DNA from: Acidobacteriota bacterium
GTDB lineage: Bacteria > Acidobacteriota > Terriglobia > Bryobacterales > Bryobacteraceae
Reading direction: 5' to 3'
NCBI GenBank assembly: GCA_026394055.1
Contig: JAPKYZ010000091.1
Coordinates: 1 to 63,657 of the forward strand
Length of the DNA: 63,657 bases
Shown here: positions 32,570 to 43,439 of the stretch, piece after piece
Layout of the letters: every line of letters starts with the position of its first letter
Numbering within the stretch: the first letter of the stretch is position 1
The notes under the pieces: model-generated
What the model was told of the DNA's origin: nothing
The model's input: only the letters and a program-made list of their open reading frames with translations
Database searches by the model: none
Translations under genes and position numbers: made by a program

Positions 32570-35500
32570 TTAGAAGATGAAGTGGAAGCCCATACGCATG
32601 GTGCGGGGGCCTTGGAAGGCCGAGCCCATGCCGAACTGCGGATCGCGGCGAATTTCCTGGGTCTTCATTTCTTTAGCCCAGTCAAAGCCCTTGAAGATGT
32701 CGCCGGTGTTATCAAAGTTGATGCTGCCGTCGTTGGTGTGCGTGATTTGCGCGTACTTGTTGGTAACGGCCGATTGATTGAACAGGTTGGTGACGTTCAA
32801 CTCAAAGCGCAACCGCATGCCTTCACGCTTTAACGGGAAGTCGTGCGTCAGCAACAGGTCAGTCTGCGAGATGAATGGTGTCCGGCCCAGGTCGCCACGG
32901 CCGTTAACGAATACCGGCACGCCACCCACCGAAACTTCGGTGGTGAGCGGGGTGCCGGAGTAGGCGGAGAAGAACGGAGCCAGGCGGGTCGTGCCGCCCT
33001 TCCACTTCTGGTCGTAGCTGCCGAAGAACTTGAAGGTGTTCGGCCGGTCCGTGGCCAAACGGCCTTCCACCAGCTTGCCCTTGTTGTCGTAGCTCATCCA
33101 GGCTTCGTCGAAGTAGCGGTTGACGTTGGGGCTATTGCGTCCGTTCTCGTCCGATGAGGCCAAGCCGCCGTAGTTGCCGAAGGCGCGGCTAATGGTGTAG
33201 CTCGAACTGAGATAGTACTTCTTGGCGAAGCGGCGTTCCAGCCGGAACTCCACCGCGTCATAGACCCGCTTGGCTTTCGGCGTCACGCTCTTGGGGTAGT
33301 CCGAGGGAAACTTCGACGAGTCGATCGAGTAGCCGAAGCCCGGGTTGGTGATGTAGTACTGCTCACCTTGCCGGGTGAGGATGCCCACGTCTTCAATGGT
33401 GCGGTCCAGATTCTTGTGGGTGTAGCGGACACCGGCCACCCAGCCGCCCTCAAACAGGTAGTCGTACCCGAAGTCATAGGCAGTCTGGCGGACTGGCAGT
33501 AGATTCGGATCAACCAGCGGGTTCGACGGATCGTTGGACGGGATACGGTTGTCGACGGTCTCGATCAAGGTTCCGGGCAAGGTTCCGGTGTTCGAGTTGG
33601 GTGCCGGGTTCGGCTTGATGGCAAGGAAGTTCGGGCTGTCCAGCGTGTAGTAGTAGTCCTTCCACTTGTCGCCACCGAAGCTGCCGCGAGGCAGTTCGTA
33701 CTTCATGATGTCGTAGTAGCGGCCGAAGCTGCCGTAGATCTTCATCCTGCCGGTGCCCGAAGGGTCATAGGCGAATCCCAGGCGCGGGGCCAGCTTCTGG
33801 TTCCAGTTGAAGGTGATGGCCTTCGACGGGATGCTCTTGTTGTCGGAGAAGCTGGGAACGAATTCCCGCTCTGAGCGGAGGCCCAGCGTCAGGGTCAGTT
33901 TCTTGTTGACGCGCCACTGGTCCTGGATGAAAAGGCCCTGGTTGTTGGACGACACATCACCGGTCGTGGCAAACACGCGATTGATGTAGTAACCATAGGG
34001 GCCGCGGAATGAACCGGAACGGGTGAGGGCGTTACGAGCGCGGTCCCAGTACAGGAAGATATAGCCGTCCGGCCACGTGCTCGCGACGGGCGAGTTCGCC
34101 AGACGGTTGATGCTCCAGCCGCCGCGGATGTTGTGCTGGCCACCGGCGGTGAACAGGTAACTGGCCACGGTGTTCACGTTATTGCGAGTAAAGATATCCT
34201 GCACGGTCTGCTGATTGTTCGGGGTGAAGTCACCCGTGGAACCCTGCAAGTTGGACGGAACTGGGAGGGTAGCCGGCGGCAGAGCGCGGTTGGAATTGGC
34301 AAAGCGGTAGCGCGTGCCGCCCGGGATGCCGTAGTCCTTGTTGTTGCTGTATTGGCGGCCACCAAAGACACTGATCAGCAGCCGGGACGAGGCAGTGTAG
34401 TCCGCCTGATACTGGTAGCTGGTGGAGGGCTGGCGGCTTCCACGGTCGGCCCAAGGGTTGCTGAAAGCACTGGTGCCTTCGCGCGACGGAAGTAGGCCAT
34501 TGGTCCGGGTGGGCATGTACATATAGCTGAAGCTGCCACGCAGTTTGCTGGTGGGTGCGAAGTCGATCTTGCCGATCGTGTAATCCTGCCGCACCTTGCT
34601 TTGGTAGGTGCCGGTCTGGTTGTTCGACAGGAAGGTGAGCGTGCGCTCGGTCCGTTCGAATTGGGGATAGGCGCCCAGGAAGAACCAGATGCGGTTCTTC
34701 ATGATGGGGCCGCCAAAGGTGAAGCCCGGCGTTAGGCTGCGGTAGCCGTCACGGGAGTTCTGGAAGTATTCAGCCTTTTCGTCGTTGTCCGGGTTCAAGC
34801 GCAACGTCGGACGCGGGCGGGCGTTGAAGCCGTCGCTTTCGAGGTACAACGAGGCCTGGCCGTGGAAGTTGTTGGAGCCGGACTTGGTGGTAGCGGCGAT
34901 CACGCCGCCAATGGCGCCACCGAATTGGGCGTCCACACCGGAGGACTTGATTTGTGTTTCGCCAATGAACTCAATCGGCGTTTTGTTCTGGCGGTTCAGG
35001 ACACCCGTCTGAATATTAGTGACTTCCGTACCGTCGATGATGAACACGTTCTCGGAACCGGAGGCACCGTCAATCTGATAGCCGCCACCCTTGGTTTCCA
35101 GGCGCGCGCCAGGAGCCAGGGCGATCAACGTATCAAACGAGCGGCCCTTCGGCAGACGGTCATAAATCTCAGCCGTGATGTTGGCGGAGATGACGTTAGT
35201 AGCCGTATCGACCGCCGCCCCTTCACCAGAGACCACGACGCTTTCGGCCACCTGGCCGACTTCGAGTTTGGCGTCGATACGGGTGGTGCGTCCCACCTGG
35301 ATGGCCACGCTGGCGGCCTTGAAGGTACGGAAGCCCGGAGCCGTGATGTTGACGACGTAGAGACCGCCAGGGAGCGAACCGAACAGATAGCCGCCGCCGG
35401 AGTCGGTAGTGCCGCTTACAGGACGCAAAAGGCTGCTACTCGATACCTCAACGGTCGCGTTGGGTACAGTGGCGCCCGCTGGATCGAGGACCACGCCTTG

Positions 35501-35608
35501 CAGCGTACCGGTGCGTTCCTGTGAGAACGCAAGAGCCACGCTGAGAAGAAAACAGACAGTGAACGATAGGGTGCGCGACAGCACGCCCCATCGATTGATG
35601 GTAGACAT
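32570..35608 (-). CDS. TonB-dependent receptor with carboxypeptidase-regulatory-like domain
   Basis: A 1012-residue outer-membrane receptor from ATG 35608, where a signal peptide (SRTLSFTVCFLLSVALAFSQ) begins and AAAGG precedes. The Ig-like domain (GTLQGVVLDPAGATVPNATV), the plug (GGGYQIDGASGSENVFIIDG) and the C-terminal barrel ending MRMGFHFIF fit the Oar-like type. It is a paralogue of 15139-18558 by architecture, with a different barrel. The terminal Phe is typical of barrel insertion. Confidence 0.9.
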   Translation of the reverse strand: MSTINRWGVLSRTLSFTVCFLLSVALAFSQERTGTLQGVVLDPAGATVPNATVEVSSSSLLRPVSGTTDSGGGYLFGSLPGGLYVVNITAPGFRTFKAASVAIQVGRTTRIDAKLEVGQVAESVVVSGEGAAVDTATNVISANITAEIYDRLPKGRSFDTLIALAPGARLETKGGGYQIDGASGSENVFIIDGTEVTNIQTGVLNRQNKTPIEFIGETQIKSSGVDAQFGGAIGGVIAATTKSGSNNFHGQASLYLESDGFNARPRPTLRLNPDNDEKAEYFQNSRDGYRSLTPGFTFGGPIMKNRIWFFLGAYPQFERTERTLTFLSNNQTGTYQSKVRQDYTIGKIDFAPTSKLRGSFSYMYMPTRTNGLLPSREGTSAFSNPWADRGSRQPSTSYQYQADYTASSRLLISVFGGRQYSNNKDYGIPGGTRYRFANSNRALPPATLPVPSNLQGSTGDFTPNNQQTVQDIFTRNNVNTVASYLFTAGGQHNIRGGWSINRLANSPVASTWPDGYIFLYWDRARNALTRSGSFRGPYGYYINRVFATTGDVSSNNQGLFIQDQWRVNKKLTLTLGLRSEREFVPSFSDNKSIPSKAITFNWNQKLAPRLGFAYDPSGTGRMKIYGSFGRYYDIMKYELPRGSFGGDKWKDYYYTLDSPNFLAIKPNPAPNSNTGTLPGTLIETVDNRIPSNDPSNPLVDPNLLPVRQTAYDFGYDYLFEGGWVAGVRYTHKNLDRTIEDVGILTRQGEQYYITNPGFGYSIDSSKFPSDYPKSVTPKAKRVYDAVEFRLERRFAKKYYLSSSYTISRAFGNYGGLASSDENGRNSPNVNRYFDEAWMSYDNKGKLVEGRLATDRPNTFKFFGSYDQKWKGGTTRLAPFFSAYSGTPLTTEVSVGGVPVFVNGRGDLGRTPFISQTDLLLTHDFPLKREGMRLRFELNVTNLFNQSAVTNKYAQITHTNDGSINFDNTGDIFKGFDWAKEMKTQEIRRDPQFGMGSAFQGPRTMRMGFHFIF

Positions 35609-35801
35609 ATGTTGACCTTTCCCCCGGAGCATCGCGGTTGCAAGCGCCCCGGCCCATTTCAATTAACACTTCAAATGTCCCCCCTAAGGCGGACTAGTGG
35701 ATTTATCTTACCGTAACAGAAAGATTATGGGGAAAGACAAAATAGGCGAAAACGCAATAGCGTAGAAGTACCGTTAATGGTATAGGCGGTACGCCGGGTG
35801 G

Positions 35802-36929
35802 TTATTTGCGCTCCAGCAGATGGACGCAGTTCTCCAGCCGGCTGGCGCCGCCGTCGTTGACGGCAAACTGTTGAGATGTAAAGCTGCCGTCGCGGCGCTG
35901 CGTGCCGCTCCACAGGGAGCCCCCGGCAAAGACACCGTCCTTGCGCAACGCATAGAAGTTGATGTCGAACTTCGCCAGCCGGGTCAGATCGTGGTCATAG
36001 TTCCGGGCGATGCGCTTCAGCACTTCCAGTACTGCTTCCTGCGGGGTGCGGCCCGCCCGCATCAGCTCGACGACACTATGCGCTCCGGCGACGCGGATGT
36101 TCTCCTCGCCACGCCCAGTGGACCCGGCCCCGCCTACCTCCTGGTCGACATAGAGGCCCGCGCCGATGATGGGCGAATCACCCACCCGGCCGGGGATCTT
36201 CCAGGCCAGGCCAGACGTCGTGGTGCAGCCGGACATTTCGCCCTTGGTATTCAGCGCCAGGCAGTTGATGGTGCCCGTCGTGGGATGCAGCGCCATCCAT
36301 TCGGCCCAGGCCAGCGTCTCCGGTTGAGCATGGGGGAACAGGCGTTGCAGTGCCGCCGACGGTTTGGCGCCCGCCTTGGCCGGAGGCGCGTCCAGGCCGT
36401 CGCTCCAGTTGCTGTGGCCGCTGGGGTTTTTGAGCATCCGCTTCCAGACCAGCCACGCCAGCCGCGACTCTTCCGTCAGCAGCTCTTCTTCCTTGTAGCC
36501 CATCGCTTTGGCGAACCGCAGCGCGCCTTCGCCCACCAGCATCACGTGATCGGTCTGTTCCATCACCAGTTGCGCGATGTTGGACGGGGTCTTGATGCCG
36601 CGGATGGCGGCCACGGACCCGGCGCGCCGCGTCGGCCCATGCATCACACTGGCATCAAGCTCCACCACACCCTCTTCATTGGGCAAACCGCCGTAGCCGA
36701 CGGAGTTGTCCTTCGGGTCCAGCTCCACAATGTTGACGCCCGCGACGACCGCGTCCAGCGTGTCGCGGCCGGCCTTCACCATCGACATCGCCTTGGCGCA
36801 GCAGGCGAGGCCATTGGCGCTTGAAATCACAATGTTTTTGGGGCTCCCGGAGCTTTGCGGGGCAGCGGCCAAGGGCGCGGCGGCGGCAACGGCGGAGCCG
36901 GCCAAAAGTTGACGGCGATTCAACGGCAT
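35802..36929 (-). CDS. Isoaspartyl peptidase / N4-glycosylasparaginase-type Ntn hydrolase
   Basis: A 375-residue protein with a twin-Arg-type signal (NRRQLLAGSAVAAAAPLAAA). The sequence follows glycosylasparaginase (HPTTG around the autocatalytic Thr, then GCTTTSG), with blocks GGLPNEEGVVELDASVMHG and RVGDSPIIGAGLYVD. Such enzymes self-cleave before the Thr to expose it. The substrate could be glycosylasparagine or isoaspartyl peptides. Export suggests degradation of external peptides. Confidence 0.88.
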   Translation of the reverse strand: MPLNRRQLLAGSAVAAAAPLAAAPQSSGSPKNIVISSANGLACCAKAMSMVKAGRDTLDAVVAGVNIVELDPKDNSVGYGGLPNEEGVVELDASVMHGPTRRAGSVAAIRGIKTPSNIAQLVMEQTDHVMLVGEGALRFAKAMGYKEEELLTEESRLAWLVWKRMLKNPSGHSNWSDGLDAPPAKAGAKPSAALQRLFPHAQPETLAWAEWMALHPTTGTINCLALNTKGEMSGCTTTSGLAWKIPGRVGDSPIIGAGLYVDQEVGGAGSTGRGEENIRVAGAHSVVELMRAGRTPQEAVLEVLKRIARNYDHDLTRLAKFDINFYALRKDGVFAGGSLWSGTQRRDGSFTSQQFAVNDGGASRLENCVHLLERK

Positions 36930-36939
36930 GATGGAAGAT

Positions 36940-37344
36940 ATGCTCTCACGTTTGGTTTTCCTCCGGAGCCTGGCCGGTGGCGGGTTGGGGCTCAGCCTGT
37001 TTGCTCAGAAGCAGAAGCCGCCCAAGCCGCCGGATCTGGAAGTGGTGGAGATTCACGCCGTGCGCACGGACGAAGGCATTATGATCGACGGCATCGTGAA
37101 GAACACCAGTGGCCGGGCCTGGGTGCAGGTTCAGTTGCTGATCGACTTTATCGGCAGCGGCCGCAAGCCCCTGGCCACCCGCCGCGGGCCGATCGAATCG
37201 ACCGACCTGGCCTCCGGTGAAGAGTCAGAATTTCGCCTGCGCGTGCCCGATATCGGGAAAGCCATCGATGTCGTCGTCAATGCCGAGGATGTCGATAAAC
37301 GGGAGCTGAATGTGCGCAATGCGGGGCCCTTCCGGATCGAATGA
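36940..37344 (+). CDS. Exported FxLYD-like protein
   Basis: About 134 residues from ATG 36940; a second ATG at 36928 would overlap the divergent asparaginase start, so the later one is preferred. The N-terminus (LSRLVFLRSLAGGGLGLSLFA) is signal-like. The remainder is one small beta-sandwich (VVEIHAVRTDEGIMIDGIVKN, SEFRLRVPDI), similar to FxLYD/DUF3426 domains. No catalytic motif is seen. Function unknown. Confidence 0.6.
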   Translation: MLSRLVFLRSLAGGGLGLSLFAQKQKPPKPPDLEVVEIHAVRTDEGIMIDGIVKNTSGRAWVQVQLLIDFIGSGRKPLATRRGPIESTDLASGEESEFRLRVPDIGKAIDVVVNAEDVDKRELNVRNAGPFRIE

Positions 37345-37431
37345 CCACTTGCCACAATGAGTAAAGTTTAATGTCCGGTTTCGTTACATTTCACGCTTCT
37401 ACTTCATGTAGGGAGAGAAGGAAGCTGAAAG

Positions 37432-37908
37432 ATGTCCCGCCAGACCCCTGAAAATGATTCTTTTGTACCGGCTGCCGATTATGCCGATACCCGCCTAAAG
37501 ATTTCCGTCCGTAACCGCCGGGTGCGGCTGGACGGTACCATTCTACCCGTACCGGACCGTGAATTCGATGTGCTGGCCACGCTGGCCGCCAACGAAGGCC
37601 ACGTGATCTCCCGGAGCGCGCTTCTGACGAAGCTCTGGGGGTTTCCGCCGGAGTTGAAATCCCGGACCCTGGATGTGCACGTGCACCGGCTCCGGAACCG
37701 GCTGAAGGATGTTGAAGGCGTGCATCTTGAAACGATTTTCAAGATCGGCTATCGCTTCAATCGGCTGGGCGACGTGGTCGACACCGACACCCCGCAGGCG
37801 CCGGCACCGTCGGATGTAAACAACACCGGAGGTCCCATGGCGAAGCCAATGGGCGCCGCCGCAACGCAAAATATGGCCCCTGCTCCGAGTATGGCCGTCG
37901 CGGTCTAG
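37432..37908 (+). CDS. OmpR-type winged-helix protein without receiver
   Basis: A 158-residue protein with a winged-helix DNA-binding domain at about residues 22-110: LTPREFDV-like PVPDREFDVLATLAANEGHVISR, LLTKLWG, TLDVHVHRLRNRL and IFKIGYRF. There is no receiver domain with phosphoacceptor Asp, so it is not a standard response regulator. The last 45 residues are Ala/Pro/Met-rich and look disordered. Its regulated genes are unknown. Confidence 0.85.
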   Translation: MSRQTPENDSFVPAADYADTRLKISVRNRRVRLDGTILPVPDREFDVLATLAANEGHVISRSALLTKLWGFPPELKSRTLDVHVHRLRNRLKDVEGVHLETIFKIGYRFNRLGDVVDTDTPQAPAPSDVNNTGGPMAKPMGAAATQNMAPAPSMAVAV

Positions 37909-37975
37909 TTGGTTGAAAGCGCTGTGGGCGGCCCAGGTCGCCCGCAGGTCAGTACTTAGCGGCCGCAGGGCGTGT

Positions 37976-38506
37976 TCAAGCCAGCGTGCGGTACATCCGG
38001 CGGTTCATTTGGGCGATGCTGGGCGCATCCGCGTCCCGGTGGAGCAGCTTCAGTTGGTCACCGGCGGCGACTTCGCCTTCCTGGAGTACCCGAAAATACC
38101 AGCCGGTCCGCCCCGTCTGGACCACGCGCTTCGGCAGATCCGGCCGGTTCCACTTCTGGGCCAGCTTCCAGCAAGGCTGCCGCGGCTGGGAAACCTCCAC
38201 CTTGGCCTCGCCAATCTCGTATTGATCGCCCAGGTGCACCGTCTCCTCATCAAGACCGGCCACCGTAAAGTTCTCCCCCACTGCCCCGGGGCCCAAGCCC
38301 AGGCCAATTTCGGCATTCCACTTCTCGTAGTGCGCCCCCGGGTAGACCATCACCGCCTTGTCCCGCCCGCCGTGGACCCGCAGATCCGCCTGCTCATCCC
38401 CGGCCAGGTTGAAGGTGCCCAGCCACACCGGACCCTCCACGGGCGTTTTGTAGATGCCTGTCGTCCAGGTCTCCAGATCCTTCACGGCGCCTACCTGCAA
38501 GCTCAT
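37976..38506 (-). CDS. MOSC domain protein, YiiM-like
   Basis: The 176-residue protein starts at ATG 38506, which overlaps the DUF1348 stop (ATGA). It has the YiiM-type MOSC blocks ([32 protein letters not shown] and [13 protein letters not shown] with the conserved Cys). MOSC proteins handle sulfur or metal in molybdenum-cofactor chemistry. It is the last gene of the operon with a sigma-54-type promoter upstream. Activity is not predictable. Confidence 0.88.
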   Translation of the reverse strand: MSLQVGAVKDLETWTTGIYKTPVEGPVWLGTFNLAGDEQADLRVHGGRDKAVMVYPGAHYEKWNAEIGLGLGPGAVGENFTVAGLDEETVHLGDQYEIGEAKVEVSQPRQPCWKLAQKWNRPDLPKRVVQTGRTGWYFRVLQEGEVAAGDQLKLLHRDADAPSIAQMNRRMYRTLA

Positions 38507-38946
38507 AATATAGGGCGTTCCCATCGATATCTCCGCTCCGCTTCCGAGATCAGAACATCATTGGCGCTCATGTCGCGCCGCCGCATCAAGCCGTCGTCGT
38601 CAAACTCCCAGTGCTCATTGCCGTGCGTGCGGAACCACTGGCCTTCCGCGTTATGCCACTCATACTCAAAGCGGACCGAGATGCGGTTGCCGGTAAAGGC
38701 CCACAGCTCCTTCATCAGGCGGTAGTCCAGCTCCCGGGACCATTTTCCCGCCAGAAACTCCCGGATGGCGGCGCGGCCGGTAAAGAACTGGTCGCGGTTC
38801 CGCCATTGGGAGTTCTCGCTGTAGGCTCGCGCGACCACCTCAGGGTCGCGCGAGTTCCAGGCATTTTCGGCCGCCTTCACCTTCGCCCGCGCCGTCTCCG
38901 CCGTAAAGGGCGGCTTCAGCACGGGGGCGGGGGCAGCGGTGCTCAC
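38503..38946 (-). CDS. DUF1348 family protein (SnoaL/NTF2-like fold)
   Basis: The 147-residue product has the DUF1348 blocks [33 protein letters not shown] and [27 protein letters not shown], an NTF2-like cone fold often found in detoxification or stress proteins. It overlaps the AhpD-like stop (ATGA) and the MOSC start. It belongs to the sigma-54-type operon; function unknown. Confidence 0.9.
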   Translation of the reverse strand: MSTAAPAPVLKPPFTAETARAKVKAAENAWNSRDPEVVARAYSENSQWRNRDQFFTGRAAIREFLAGKWSRELDYRLMKELWAFTGNRISVRFEYEWHNAEGQWFRTHGNEHWEFDDDGLMRRRDMSANDVLISEAERRYRWERPIL

Positions 38947-39500
38947 GCCGCTACCGCCGTGCCGACACCCGGCGTCACCACCGGAAAGTCGATTTCGGTG
39001 CCCGCGACGATGTTGAAGTAATTGGTGAAGATGTTCAGCGCGACGTGGGCGACAATCTCGCTGATCTCGCCATCGCCGTAGCCCGCCGCCCGCACCGCCG
39101 CCAGCGCCTGGTCGCTCACTTCGCCCTTCTGCACCACCACCGTCTGGGCGAACTTCAGTGCCGCTTCGACCGCCGGATCATCGGACTGCGCCAGCCGGTT
39201 CTTCGAGATGATCGGCTCCGTCAAACCCGCCATCTTGCCCAACGTCGAGTGGGCCGAAAGGCAATAGCCGCACCGGTTGGCCTCCGCCACGGCGAGCGCG
39301 ATCTGCTCACCCAGCTGCCCGCTCAGCTTGCCCGCGCCGAGGGCTCCCGCCAAGCGCAAGTAGCCGTCGAGCACGGCCGGCGAGGCCGCCATCGTCCGCA
39401 TCATCAAGGGCGCAAAGCCCAATTTGGCCTCGACGCCGTCCAACAACTGCTTGGCCTTACCGATGGCCGTGGTCTGATCAACTGCTTGAATTCGTTGCAT
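38943..39500 (-). CDS. Carboxymuconolactone decarboxylase / AhpD-like protein
   Basis: The 185-residue protein has the AhpD-type active site CGYCLSAH (CxxC then His) and helical repeats ([19 protein letters not shown]). AhpD-like proteins are peroxide-coupled thiol redox proteins. The start ATG 39500 has an AGGAGG upstream. It is the first gene of the operon; a -24/-12 promoter lies just upstream. Oxidative or nitrosative stress is the likely context. Confidence 0.92.
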   Translation of the reverse strand: MQRIQAVDQTTAIGKAKQLLDGVEAKLGFAPLMMRTMAASPAVLDGYLRLAGALGAGKLSGQLGEQIALAVAEANRCGYCLSAHSTLGKMAGLTEPIISKNRLAQSDDPAVEAALKFAQTVVVQKGEVSDQALAAVRAAGYGDGEISEIVAHVALNIFTNYFNIVAGTEIDFPVVTPGVGTAVAA

Positions 39501-39526
39501 TGTGCAACCTCCTGCCTCTTATCAAT

Positions 39527-39541
39527 GCAAGGCGCCCGCCA
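39527..39541 (-). promoter_or_regulatory. Sigma-54-type promoter for the AhpD-like operon
   Basis: On the minus strand the sequence reads TGGCGGGCGCCTTGC: TGGC, eight bases, TGC, the exact -24/-12 spacing of sigma-54 promoters, with a TTGC -12 element. The predicted start is about 39515, 15 bases before the ATG and just before the AGGAGG. Confidence 0.75.
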
Positions 39542-39576
39542 AAGCGAAAGCATTGAAAAGAAACGATCACGCGACA

Positions 39577-39627
39577 ACGATATATCGTGATACACGAATT
39601 ATCGTTGCGCAATAGACGAAAAATCGT
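39577..39627. promoter_or_regulatory. Three operators, ACGA-N4-TCGT
   Basis: Three perfect 12-base palindromes: ACGATATATCGT (39577-39588), ACGAATTATCGT (39594-39605) and ACGAAAAATCGT (39616-39627), 17 and 22 bases apart. They lie about 67-107 bases upstream of the predicted start of the AhpD operon and directly before the activator gene, as enhancers of a sigma-54 activator would. Confidence 0.78.
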
Positions 39628-39644
39628 GTAGCTTCAGAGAGCGC

Positions 39645-41204
<1,560 letters not shown>

Positions 41205-41221
41205 GTTCTCAGGTAGCCGCC

Positions 41222-42097
41222 TCAACGCTGGACAGCGGCGTCGGCCAACAGATAGCGCACATGGCGGTAGTCACGGATGCGTTTCACCTGGCCGTTGTCC
41301 CAATCGATCAGGATGAAGTAAGCCAGCGCGCCCGACTGATCCGCCACCACAATAGCGGGCTTGCCTTCGACCGATCCCACTTGAGGACACCAATCGGTGA
41401 GGGCTTGGTAGCGGTGAAAGTAATTGCCCACCCCGCTGGCTCCTCGGGCTTGGGCGATGCCGACGACATCGAGCTGGACGTCCTGGGCCAGCAGTGCACG
41501 CAGCTGATCGAAATCCCGGGCCAGGAAATGCTGAACGTAGTTTTGAAGCAGGCTGACTTGCGACTCGTCAAGCGGTGGAGCCTCGGTAGAAGCGCCGTCA
41601 CCAAGCTTGCGAAGCGAGGTCCGGCCGCGGTTGAGCGCGCCTTTCACGGCCGGGACGCTGGTCTCCAGAATCTCCGCGATCTCGGTGAGGGAATGGCCGA
41701 GCACATCTTTGAGAATCACCGCCCCGCGCTGCTGCGGGGTGAGCCGCATAAAGACCGCCAGGCCAAACTTGGCCAGCTCAGCGGCCTCAATCTCCGGCGT
41801 GGTGGCCGACAGGTGCGGGTGGTCGTCCAGCGATTCGCCAAAGCGGCCCGCATAGCGGCGGGTGTGGTCAATCGCCTTATTGTGGGCGATGCGGAAGATC
41901 CAGCTGCGCAGGTGGGCGATCTCGGCCGTCTGAGGGAGAAGGTAGAAGGCTTTGGCCAAGGTATCCTGCACGACGTCCTCGCCATCGACGACTGAACCGG
42001 TCATGCGGGCGCAGTAGCGATGCAGTTCCGGGCGAATCTCGCGCACCAGTTTCTCGAACTCCGCACGGGCGGCCTCAATTGATTTCAGCGGATCCAT
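41222..42097 (-). CDS. ECF sigma factor with C-terminal SnoaL-like domain
   Basis: The 291-residue protein has sigma region 2 (CARMTGSVVDGEDVVQDTLAKAF, RSWIFRIAHNKAID), region 4 (LTPQQRGAVILKDVLGHSLTEIAEILETSVPAVKGALNRGR) and an extra domain of about 110 residues with an NTF2/SnoaL-like pattern. This layout fits ECF41 or similar sigma factors whose C-terminal domain controls activity instead of an anti-sigma factor. Its likely targets are the divergent DinB genes. Confidence 0.9.
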   Translation of the reverse strand: MDPLKSIEAARAEFEKLVREIRPELHRYCARMTGSVVDGEDVVQDTLAKAFYLLPQTAEIAHLRSWIFRIAHNKAIDHTRRYAGRFGESLDDHPHLSATTPEIEAAELAKFGLAVFMRLTPQQRGAVILKDVLGHSLTEIAEILETSVPAVKGALNRGRTSLRKLGDGASTEAPPLDESQVSLLQNYVQHFLARDFDQLRALLAQDVQLDVVGIAQARGASGVGNYFHRYQALTDWCPQVGSVEGKPAIVVADQSGALAYFILIDWDNGQVKRIRDYRHVRYLLADAAVQR

Positions 42098-42214
42098 AAG
42101 AACAATGACGCCTCAGCCTCGGGAAAGGATCCGGGGGCCATCCAGACTATTTGTCGCGCCGTGCACCCGGATCGTTCCGCCGCCCTCAATCGTCTTGGCA
42201 CCGAGGAGATTGTT

Positions 42215-42718
42215 ATGACCCCGTTATTGAAACCAATCGCAGCCAGCCTCGGCACCACCGACTTTGTCTTGCGGCTGTGCCTGGCGGAGCTGAATGAGGA
42301 AGACGCACGCCAGCGCGTTCGCCACAACCAAGGCCCGTCCATCGCCTGGCAGATCGGGCATCTGCTGGACCATCGGACGAAGATGCTGGCGCTGTTGGGC
42401 GCGCCGAAGGAGAATCTCTACACAGAGCGTTTTACGGACAAAGGCGCGACCGAAGGCTCGGACTATCCAAGCTTGGCGGAGTTCCAGCGGCAATGGGACG
42501 CGACCACGGCGGAGCTGCGAGCGGCGATGGAGACAGCCACCGAGGAAACGCTCGCGCAGGTGGTGGAGAAGGGTCCGCATGGCGAGAAGACGGCGTTGGA
42601 CCAGCTGGTCTTCCTGTGTTGGCATGACGCGTATCATGTCGGTGGGGTGGGGCTGATCCAGCGCGAAATGGGATACCGCGGACCGGCAGAATTGGCGATG
42701 GCCGCGATGGCGGCATAA
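42215..42718 (+). CDS. DinB family protein
   Basis: A 167-residue four-helix protein from ATG 42215 (GAGGAG nearby). The DinB pattern is present: WQIGHLLDHRTKML with a His, and HDAYHVGGVGLIQREMGY with two His that with the first would bind a metal. DinB proteins are metal-dependent thiol- or ester-acting helical enzymes. It starts divergent from the ECF gene and precedes a second DinB gene. Confidence 0.88.
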   Translation: MTPLLKPIAASLGTTDFVLRLCLAELNEEDARQRVRHNQGPSIAWQIGHLLDHRTKMLALLGAPKENLYTERFTDKGATEGSDYPSLAEFQRQWDATTAELRAAMETATEETLAQVVEKGPHGEKTALDQLVFLCWHDAYHVGGVGLIQREMGYRGPAELAMAAMAA

Positions 42719-42730
42719 GAGGACTAAATC

Positions 42731-43216
42731 ATGAAAACTGAAGAACTATTGATCGCGGCGACCCTCGCTTCGTGGGAGCGGGCGACGACCAGACTAGACA
42801 AGGCGTTTTCCGCCTGCACCGATGAGGACCTGGAGCGGGAGATCGCGCCCGGCAGCAATCGCCTGCGCTATCTGCTGGGACATCTCACCGCGGTCCACGA
42901 TCGCATGCTGCCCTTGCTGGACTTGGGCGCTCGGGCCTATCCGCACCTGGATATCTATCTCGATCAAGCCGACCGCAGCTTTGAGGAAACGGTGACGCCC
43001 GCCGCGTTGCGGCAAGCCTGGTCCGACGTCAATGCCCGGTTGGCCGCCGGCTTCGCCACCCTGCAGGCTGGACAGTGGTTGGAGCGCCACACCTCGGTCT
43101 CCCCGGAGGACTTTGCGAAGGAACCGCTGCGGAACCGGTTTTCGGTCCTGCTGAGCCGGACAAACCACGCCTGGTCTCACTTTGGGCAGGTCGCCATTTT
43201 ACACCTGGAGAAGTGA
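42731..43216 (+). CDS. DinB family protein
   Basis: The 161-residue protein has the same helical architecture: RYLLGHLTAVHDRML with two His and a later NHAWSHFGQVAIL. It lies 12 bases after the first DinB gene and ends just before a hairpin terminator, so the two are an operon. The sequences differ, so they are probably not a recent duplicate. The substrate is unknown. Confidence 0.85.
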   Translation: MKTEELLIAATLASWERATTRLDKAFSACTDEDLEREIAPGSNRLRYLLGHLTAVHDRMLPLLDLGARAYPHLDIYLDQADRSFEETVTPAALRQAWSDVNARLAAGFATLQAGQWLERHTSVSPEDFAKEPLRNRFSVLLSRTNHAWSHFGQVAILHLEK

Positions 43217-43257
43217 TCACTACACCCAAGGGCCGGTGAATCGTCAGCAAAAGCAGC

Positions 43258-43297
43258 AGTGGCTCCGAAATCTCTCGGAGCCACTTGCTTTTTTTGG
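43258..43297 (+). terminator. Intrinsic terminator after DinB pair
   Basis: AGTGGCTCCGA and TCGGAGCCACT form an 11-bp stem with a short loop, followed by TGCTTTTTTTGG. It ends the DinB transcript. Confidence 0.9.
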
Positions 43298-43307
43298 CTG
43301 GACCTTC

Positions 43308-43412
43308 GCAGGCTGCGGAAAAAGGGTCGTTGCCGGACCACTCCCTCACGGTCGTGGCACTGTAAGGCTTGCGATCTTTCGCAAGCGGTCTCCGGCCTTT
43401 TCCGCAACCTGC
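43308..43412. repeat. Imperfect inverted repeat with internal hairpin
   Basis: Arms GCAGGCTGCGGAAAAAGG and CCTTTTCCGCAACCTGC enclose about 70 bases that contain the dispersed motif CCACTCCCTCACGGTCGTGGC and a perfect hairpin GCTTGCGA-TCTT-TCGCAAGC (43367-43386). No coding frame is credible. It looks like a small non-autonomous repeat. Confidence 0.7.
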
Positions 43413-43439
43413 GTCGGTCCGTCGCGCCGGACGGCTAGG

